Of a stretch of DNA of 5,004 nt, positions 1-5,004 are shown piece by piece; position 1 is the first letter of the stretch; every line of letters starts with the position of its first letter. The translations under genes were made by a program, and so were the position numbers. The DNA is from Vicinamibacteria bacterium. Its GTDB lineage: Bacteria > Acidobacteriota > Vicinamibacteria > Vicinamibacterales > 2-12-FULL-66-21. The notes beneath the pieces were generated by a model. It was not told the DNA's origin and did not search any database. It saw nothing but the letters and a program-made list of their open reading frames with translations. Location of the stretch: NCBI GenBank assembly GCA_025937075.1, contig JAICSD010000352.1, forward strand, positions 1-5,004. Reading direction: 5' to 3'.

Positions 1-1689
1 CCCGTCGGCCCCAATCGCCAGACCAAGACGGGCACCGGCCGCATCCGCGGGCGCATCGTCGCTGCAGACGCGGGGACGGCCGTTCGTCGGGCGCAGGTGC
101 GCATCTACGGTCCGGAGATCGGATCCAAGGCCTCACTGACGGACGCGGAGGGCCGGTACGAATTCCGCGATCTGCCCGCCGGGCGCTTCAACCTGACGGT
201 CACGAAGTCCGGATTCGTGACGATGCAGTATGGGCAGAACCGGCCGTTCGAGCCAGGACGTCCGATCGAGCTGGCGGACGGCCAGTTTCTCGACAAGGCG
301 GACGTCGCGCTGCCGCGCGGGAGCGTGCTCTCGGGCCGCGTGGTGGACGAATTCGGCGAGCCTGTTGCGGACGCGATGGTCGCCGCCATGCGCATGCAGT
401 TCGTCAACGGACGGCGACGCCTCATGAACGCCGGACGCAGCGCGCAGACGAACGACCTCGGGCAGTTCCGGCTCTATGGGCTGCCGCCGGGCGAGTACTA
501 CGTCAGCGCGACGCTGCGGTCGTTCGAGATGATGGGAATGGATGCGATGTCAGGTCCGGGCGGGCCGGTCGGATCTGCCCCGTCGTCCGGCTATGCGCCG
601 ACCTACTACCCTGCTACCGCGAGTCCCGGCGAGGCGCAGCGCGTCTCCGTGGCCGTCGGTCAGGAGCTGTCGAGCGTGGACATCGCGCTGCAGTCCGTGA
701 AGCTCGCGAAGATCACGGGCACCGCGATCGGATCCGACGGCAAACCGCTCTCGAGCGCGATGATCACGCTGATCCCGAACATGCGCGAAGCGATGTTCTT
801 CATGCCGGGTGGCAACTCGCGCACGTCCAAAGATGGTCAATTCACCATCGGCAACGTCGTCCCCGGCGAGTATTCGCTGCAGGTGCGATCGACGGGCGCG
901 ATGATGATGGACATGGGCGGCGGCGCCATGGTGTTCGCGATGGGACCGGATGGACCCGGCGGACCGCCGGCGCCGCGTCCGGATCCGGAATTCGCGAGCG
1001 TGCCGGTCAGCGTCAATGGTGAGGACGTTGCGGGTCTCGTCGTCGTGACGACGCACGGAGCGAAGGCAAGCGGACGGCTCGTGTTCGAAGGAGGCGCGAA
1101 GCCCGAAGGGATTAACGCGGTTCGGGTGATGACGCCCTCGGCCGATCCGGATTCGGGTCCGATGCCCAGCGCCGGCGCTGCGTCGATGAAGGAGAACGGC
1201 ACGTTCGAGGTGAGCGGCCTGATTGGCACGCGCATGTTCCGTCCCATCAATCTGCCGCGCGGATGGACGCTGAAGAGCGTGAGGCTGAACGGCGCCGATA
1301 TCACCGATACCGGGGTCGACTTCAAAGCGGGCGAAGAGGTCAGCGGCATCGAGCTCAATCTGACGCAGCACGGAACGTCGATCTCGGGCATGGTGAACGA
1401 CAGCCGCGGCACGCCGCTGAAGGACTACACGGTCGTCGTCTTCTCGGACGACCAGCAGAAGTGGGCGCTGCCGATGAATCGCTGGACCTCGTCGGCGCGG
1501 CCCGACCAGGACGGCCGCTTCAAGGTGAACAACCTCCCGCCCGGCGGATACTATGCGGTCGCCGTGGAATACGTCGCGTCCGGCGAGTGGAACGATCCCG
1601 AGTGGCTCGAACGCGCGCGTACGAGCGCCACGCATTTTTCGCTGGACGATGGGGCGAGCACGACGCTGACGTTGAAGTTGTCGCAGTGA
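1..1689 (+). CDS. Carboxypeptidase-regulatory-like repeat protein, 5'-truncated by the window edge
   Basis: The frame is open from base 1 to the TGA at 1687-1689 (562 codons visible), so the real start lies upstream; the GTG at 97 is an internal valine. About five beta-sandwich repeats of the carboxypeptidase-regulatory-like/CNA-B-like type can be followed, at roughly residues 11-75, 104-172, 230-297, 349-405 and 455-525. Most carry a DGxF-type strand followed by LPPGxY: DAEGRYEF at 48, NDLGQFRL at 151, SKDGQFTI at 276, KENGTFEV at 397, DQDGRFKV at 502. No catalytic domain, cysteine pair or membrane anchor is visible. In acidobacterial relatives a signal peptide usually precedes the first repeat, so perhaps only a few dozen residues are missing, and a secreted or periplasmic location is likely (inference). 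The substrate or partner is unknown; such repeats usually act as structural or binding modules. Three methionine-rich insertions (residues 177-183, 261-268, 301-314) are unusual. It is convergent with the TerC gene. The family call is secure, the function is not. Confidence 0.85.
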   Translation, partial: PVGPNRQTKTGTGRIRGRIVAADAGTAVRRAQVRIYGPEIGSKASLTDAEGRYEFRDLPAGRFNLTVTKSGFVTMQYGQNRPFEPGRPIELADGQFLDKADVALPRGSVLSGRVVDEFGEPVADAMVAAMRMQFVNGRRRLMNAGRSAQTNDLGQFRLYGLPPGEYYVSATLRSFEMMGMDAMSGPGGPVGSAPSSGYAPTYYPATASPGEAQRVSVAVGQELSSVDIALQSVKLAKITGTAIGSDGKPLSSAMITLIPNMREAMFFMPGGNSRTSKDGQFTIGNVVPGEYSLQVRSTGAMMMDMGGGAMVFAMGPDGPGGPPAPRPDPEFASVPVSVNGEDVAGLVVVTTHGAKASGRLVFEGGAKPEGINAVRVMTPSADPDSGPMPSAGAASMKENGTFEVSGLIGTRMFRPINLPRGWTLKSVRLNGADITDTGVDFKAGEEVSGIELNLTQHGTSISGMVNDSRGTPLKDYTVVVFSDDQQKWALPMNRWTSSARPDQDGRFKVNNLPPGGYYAVAVEYVASGEWNDPEWLERARTSATHFSLDDGASTTLTLKLSQ

Positions 1690-1691
1690 TC

Positions 1692-1752
1692 CGCGCAACT
1701 GAAGTTGCGCGCTACGAGTTCGCGATTCGTGGCTTCCGCCTTCAGGCGGAAG
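1692..1752. terminator. Possible bidirectional transcription barrier formed by the two REP hairpins
   Basis: Hairpin 1 pairs 1692-1699 with 1704-1711 around a TGAA loop. Hairpin 2 pairs 1733-1740 with 1745-1752 around TTCA. Both are GC-rich 8-bp stems placed exactly between convergent stop codons at 1689 and 1742. No U-tract follows either stem, so a classical intrinsic terminator is not shown. A pause, RNA-end stabilising or Rho-assisted role is inferred from position. Confidence 0.35.
1693..1751. repeat. REP-like inverted doublet (two GTRG-headed hairpin units)
   Basis: Two 24-bp units face away from each other across 11 bp. The minus-strand unit (1716 down to 1693) reads CGTAGC-GCGCAA-CTTCAG-TTGCGC. 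The plus-strand unit (1728-1751) reads CGTGGC-TTCCGC-CTTCAG-GCGGAA. Both therefore fit CGTRGC-N6-CTTCAG-N6', where N6' is the exact reverse complement of N6: the stems differ completely but pair perfectly, and the loop core is identical. A GTAG/GTGG head before a palindrome is the hallmark of REP sequences moved by RAYT (TnpA-REP, Y1 HUH) transposases. The inverted pairing with near-symmetric spacer (TCGCGA at 1720-1725) resembles a BIME. No transposase is present here, so this would be a non-autonomous copy. The structure is seen directly; the REP assignment is inference from family knowledge. Confidence 0.75.
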
Positions 1753-2488
1753 ACGCGCTGTCATCATCTGCGCGCAGCAGCTCCTCGGCTTCTTCCTCCT
1801 CCTGCGCGGGGCCCATGCGGCGCGCGTACGCGAATGAGATGAGGAAGATGGCGATGATCAGCGCGAACGAAACCCACCGGTTCACCTCGAACTGAACCAG
1901 CCCGCGCACGCGGAGGAAGTCCAGCAGCAGCTTCGCGCCCACCCACGCGATGATGATGAAGGCGCCGTCGACGAGCGCCGGGTACTTGCGAACGATCGCG
2001 AGCAGCTGCGCGATGACGACCCTGATCGCCACGATCCCGAGCAGCCCTCCCGCGAGCACCACCCACGTCTTCCTCGACATCGCGACCGCGACGAGGATCG
2101 AGTCGACGGAAAACGCGATGTTCACGAGCTCCACCTTGACGACCGTCGCCCACAGCGCTGACATGCCGAGCCACGGCTGCGCCGGCTTCGGCTTGCTGCG
2201 CTGCTCCGCGCCGCCGCTCTGGAAGAAATGCTTGTAGGAAAGGTACAGAAGGTACAACCCGCCGAGCAGTTTCACCCACTCGATCCGAATCAGGTGCGTG
2301 GCGAGAAGCGTCGCGATAATCCGGAACGTGAAAGCGCCCACGAGACCATACCGGAGCGCCTTGCGCTGATCGTAGCGAGGCAGCCCGAGGATCATGATCG
2401 CGAGGACCAGCGCGTTGTCCGCGCTGAGGAGCCCTTCGAGCAGGACGAGCAGCCCGATCGTGACGAAATCGGCCGGCTGAACGGTCAT
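1742..2488 (-). CDS. TerC-family integral membrane protein (YkoY/YceF-like), probable metal-ion transporter
   Basis: This 248-residue protein is close to full length for the short TerC family. The two conserved acidic membrane motifs are present: EGLLSADNALVLA at residues 18-30 (E18, D24, N25) and VELVNIAFSVDSILVA at 119-134 (E120, N123, D129). About seven hydrophobic segments can be placed near 8-34, 49-67, 71-89, 112-137, 141-166, 172-191 and 205-222. Characterised TerC relatives in Bacillus (MeeF/MeeY, formerly YceF/YkoY) export manganese and help metallate secreted enzymes; E. coli Alx is a related manganese protein. Mn2+ export is therefore plausible but not proven by sequence, and the tellurite name is historical. 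The tail is highly acidic (residues 230-243). The ATG at 2488 directly precedes the expected N-terminus, but no clear Shine-Dalgarno is seen. The TGA stop (1742-1744) and last two codons lie inside a REP hairpin. The gene is divergent from hspR, sharing its 117-bp upstream region, and no yybP-ykoY riboswitch is evident. Confidence 0.9.
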   Translation of the reverse strand: MTVQPADFVTIGLLVLLEGLLSADNALVLAIMILGLPRYDQRKALRYGLVGAFTFRIIATLLATHLIRIEWVKLLGGLYLLYLSYKHFFQSGGAEQRSKPKPAQPWLGMSALWATVVKVELVNIAFSVDSILVAVAMSRKTWVVLAGGLLGIVAIRVVIAQLLAIVRKYPALVDGAFIIIAWVGAKLLLDFLRVRGLVQFEVNRWVSFALIIAIFLISFAYARRMGPAQEEEEAEELLRADDDSASSA

Positions 2489-2511
2489 GCGCGAACGTTG
2501 ATGCGATCGCG

Positions 2512-2538
2512 GACCTTGACACGATGCGTATCAAGGTC
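2512..2538. promoter_or_regulatory. HAIR-type HspR operator
   Basis: GACCTTGA (2512-2519) and TCAAGGTC (2531-2538) form a perfect 8-bp inverted repeat with an 11-bp spacer. The inner parts, CTTGA-N11-TCAAG, have exactly the layout of the HspR-associated inverted repeat known from Streptomyces and mycobacteria (CTTGAGT-N7-ACTCAAG). The flanking GT/AC pairs of that consensus are not kept (CA and TA here), so 10 of 14 consensus positions match. The site lies 67 bp before a gene for a clear HspR homologue and covers its predicted promoter, which strongly supports autoregulation. Binding itself is inferred. Confidence 0.85.
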
Positions 2539-2544
2539 TAACGT
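2516..2544 (+). promoter_or_regulatory. Predicted housekeeping-type promoter of the hspR-cbpA-clpB operon
   Basis: TTGACA at 2516-2521 is a perfect -35 hexamer. At the optimal 17-bp spacing lies TAACGT (2539-2544), a weak -10 that keeps the key T1, A2 and T6. Transcription would begin near 2550, giving a leader of about 55 nt. The HAIR palindrome spans the -35 box and the whole spacer, so bound repressor would block RNA polymerase. The pairing of a strong -35 with a weak -10 fits a promoter that is strong only when derepressed, but the -10 assignment is tentative. Confidence 0.6.
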
Positions 2545-2605
2545 GGATTGATGGCGGCGGCGCCGAGACGCAGCAATAGAACACCTCTGGTGGGGGGAAT
2601 CTGAC

Positions 2606-2947
2606 ATGAGCGTCCCGGACGGGGATCTCTACTTTATCAGCATGGCCGCGCGGCTGCTCGAGATGCATCCGCAGACGCTGCGCAAGTACGAGCGTCTGGG
2701 CCTCGTGCAGCCGGCACGCACGATGGGCAGCATGCGTCTCTACTCGCGCGACCAGCTCGATCGCCTGAAGCTCATCAAACATCTCGTCGACGATGCGGGC
2801 GTGAACCTCGCAGGTGTGAGGCGGCTGTTGACGATCGCCGAATCGCTCGAGCGGATCCGCCCGCTGATGTCGCGTCAGGCGGAGCGGCAGGCGCGACGGC
2901 GTCTGATGGAAGAGATCGAACGGATCAGCGAGGTCGTGGGCCTCTGA
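2606..2947 (+). CDS. hspR: HspR, MerR-family heat-shock repressor
   Basis: This 113-residue cytoplasmic DNA-binding protein has one N-terminal MerR-type winged helix-turn-helix (about residues 9-76). Its diagnostic HspR stretch is FISMAARLLEMHPQTLRKYE (10-29), continuing RLGLVQPART (30-39), then wing RLYS (44-47) and DAGVNLAGVRRLL (63-75). The motif MHPQTLR-YERLGLV-PARTxG separates HspR from metal- or drug-sensing MerR proteins, and there is no cysteine or effector domain. The C-terminal part (79-113) is a charged helix ending in the hydrophobic VVGL. In actinobacteria HspR binds HAIR sites with DnaK as co-repressor; a similar feedback here is inference. The ATG at 2606 has a purine-rich GGGGGGAA (2592-2599) six bases upstream, fixing the start. 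It is the first gene of the operon, and its TGA overlaps the ATG of the next gene by one base (TGATG). The HAIR operator at 2512-2538 implies autoregulation. Confidence 0.95.
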   Translation: MSVPDGDLYFISMAARLLEMHPQTLRKYERLGLVQPARTMGSMRLYSRDQLDRLKLIKHLVDDAGVNLAGVRRLLTIAESLERIRPLMSRQAERQARRRLMEEIERISEVVGL

Positions 2948-3951
2948 TGGAGTTCAAAGACTATTACGGGACGCTCGGGTTGACGAAGACCGCCTCGGAG
3001 AAGGAAATCAAGGCGGCGTACCGGAAGCTCGCGCGCAAGCACCATCCGGACGTCAACCCCGGCGACAAAGCGGCCGAGGCCAAGTTCAAGGAGATCAACG
3101 AGGCCTACGAGGTGCTCGGCGATCCCGAGAAGCGGCGCAAGTACGACGAGCTTGGCGCGAACTGGCGGCAGTACGAACAGGCGCAGCAGCAGGGATACGG
3201 CTGGCCGGGCGGCGCACCGGGCGGCGGCGGATTCGGCGGCAGCGAGGGCGCGTGGACCATCAACATGGGCGGTCCCGGCGGCTACCGCACGATGACCGAA
3301 GACGAGATGCGCGAGATGTTCGGGACGGAGGATCCCTTTTCGGACTTCTTCCGGACCTTCTTCGGCGGCGGCGGTCCCGCCGAAGGACGGACGCGCGGCG
3401 GCCGGGCGCGCACGCAGAAGGGGCGCGATCTCGAGCACGACGTCGAGCTGACGCTCGAAGAGGCGTATCACGGCGCGACACGCCGGATCACGATCAATCA
3501 GGGCGGACACGCGCGCAGCATCGACGTGCGGATCCCACCCGGCGTCAAGGACGGCTCCCGCGTGCGCGCGGCCGGCGAGGGTGAAGCGGGATCGAACGGC
3601 GGATCCGCCGGCGACCTGTTCCTGCGCGTCCATGTCAGGCCCAACGCGGTCTTCGAGCGCCAGGGAGACGATCTGCACGTGAAAATCGCCGTGCCGGTGA
3701 CCACGGCCGTCCTCGGGGGCGAAGCGCAGGTGCCGACGATCACCGGGTCGGTCCGTCTGAAGGTGCCCGAGACGACGCAACCAGGGACGAAGTTCCGGTT
3801 GAAAGGGCACGGGATGCCGATCATCGGCAAGGGAGATGCACGCGGTGATCTGTATGCGACGGTCGACGTCCAGCTGCCGCGGACGCTGACGAAGGATCAG
3901 CGCGCGCACTATGAGGCATTGAAGAAGGTGGAAGCAGGAGCGCGCAGTTAA
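2947..3951 (+). CDS. cbpA: DnaJ-family co-chaperone, CbpA-like class B (no zinc finger)
   Basis: This 334-residue cytosolic J-domain protein would stimulate the ATPase of a DnaK-type Hsp70 and hand over unfolded clients. The J domain spans about 3-70, with YYGTLGL (6-12), the essential HPD tripeptide at 33-35 and FKEINEAYEVLGDPEKRRKY (47-66). A Gly-rich linker follows (83-145), containing DPFSDFFRTFFGG (129-141), the acidic-aromatic segment typical of the G/F region. Two C-terminal beta-sandwich substrate-binding domains occupy about 160-235 (GRDLEHDVELTLEEAYHG) and 236-313. It ends with a short charged helix instead of a long dimerisation tail. There is no CxxCxGxG repeat and no cysteine at all, so it is a class B CbpA/DnaJ2-type protein rather than classical DnaJ. 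The ATG overlaps the hspR stop by one base, indicating translational coupling, with GAGG (2930-2933) as a distant ribosome-binding site. clpB begins 3 nt after its TAA. Its partner DnaK must be encoded elsewhere. Confidence 0.93.
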   Translation: MEFKDYYGTLGLTKTASEKEIKAAYRKLARKHHPDVNPGDKAAEAKFKEINEAYEVLGDPEKRRKYDELGANWRQYEQAQQQGYGWPGGAPGGGGFGGSEGAWTINMGGPGGYRTMTEDEMREMFGTEDPFSDFFRTFFGGGGPAEGRTRGGRARTQKGRDLEHDVELTLEEAYHGATRRITINQGGHARSIDVRIPPGVKDGSRVRAAGEGEAGSNGGSAGDLFLRVHVRPNAVFERQGDDLHVKIAVPVTTAVLGGEAQVPTITGSVRLKVPETTQPGTKFRLKGHGMPIIGKGDARGDLYATVDVQLPRTLTKDQRAHYEALKKVEAGARS

Positions 3952-3954
3952 ACC

Positions 3955-5004
<1,050 letters not shown>

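Noticed and set aside
97..99. GTG as the start of the first gene
   Set aside because: The frame is open to base 1 and the preceding codons (GTGRIRGRIVAAD) form the first strand of the first beta-sandwich repeat, so the start is upstream of the window.
550..1767. A 405-codon minus-strand open frame opposite the beta-sandwich protein
   Set aside because: Arg/His-rich shadow translation of a coding region. Its N-terminus is a read-through of the REP hairpins (PPEGGSH).
1263..1895. A 210-codon plus-strand open frame crossing the convergent gap
   Set aside because: It is out of frame with the upstream gene, antisense to TerC, and composed mostly of Arg/Gly-rich shadow sequence plus the translated repeat.
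2489..2605. A yybP-ykoY manganese riboswitch upstream of the TerC gene
   Set aside because: The gap is too crowded, being filled by the HspR promoter, operator and leader, and I see none of the expected conserved paired elements on the minus strand before 2488.
3370..3480. A possible DnaJ zinc-finger region
   Set aside because: The stretch after the Gly-rich linker runs straight into the first C-terminal beta domain; there are no cysteines, so the protein is class B.

Overview
The window looks like chromosomal DNA from a high-GC member of the Acidobacteriota, probably a Vicinamibacteria-type lineage. That placement is inference. It rests on the high GC content, on a long extracytoplasmic protein built of carboxypeptidase-regulatory-like beta-sandwich repeats (abundant in that phylum), and on a CTTCAG-centred hairpin repeat whose translation (PPEGGSH-like) I recall from acidobacterial ORFs. 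No rRNA or other marker gene is present to confirm it.

Layout. Positions 1-1689 (+) hold the 3' part of the beta-sandwich repeat protein, in frame from the first base and cut at its 5' end. Positions 1690-1741 are a 52-bp gap between convergent genes. The gap is filled by a REP-like doublet: two 24-bp hairpin units in opposite orientation, each starting with the GTRG signature, sharing a CTTCAG core and having different but self-complementary stems. Positions 1742-2488 (-) encode a TerC-family membrane protein whose stop codon lies in one of the REP loops. Positions 2489-2605 are a divergent regulatory region. Positions 2606 to the window end (+) are a tightly packed stress operon: hspR (MerR-type repressor), a zinc-finger-less DnaJ/CbpA-type co-chaperone, and clpB (cut by the window end).

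How it fits together. The 117-bp regulatory region carries a perfect 8-bp inverted repeat containing CTTGA-N11-TCAAG, which has the spacing of the HAIR operator bound by HspR. It covers a perfect TTGACA -35 box and the whole spacer to a weak -10. The simplest reading is that HspR represses its own operon, and that relief of repression on heat or proteotoxic stress delivers a J-domain protein and the ClpB disaggregase together. dnaK and grpE are not in the visible part of the operon. The same operator lies 24 bp upstream of the divergent TerC start, so it could also touch that gene. The carboxypeptidase-regulatory-like gene belongs to a separate convergent unit and has no evident link to the stress operon.
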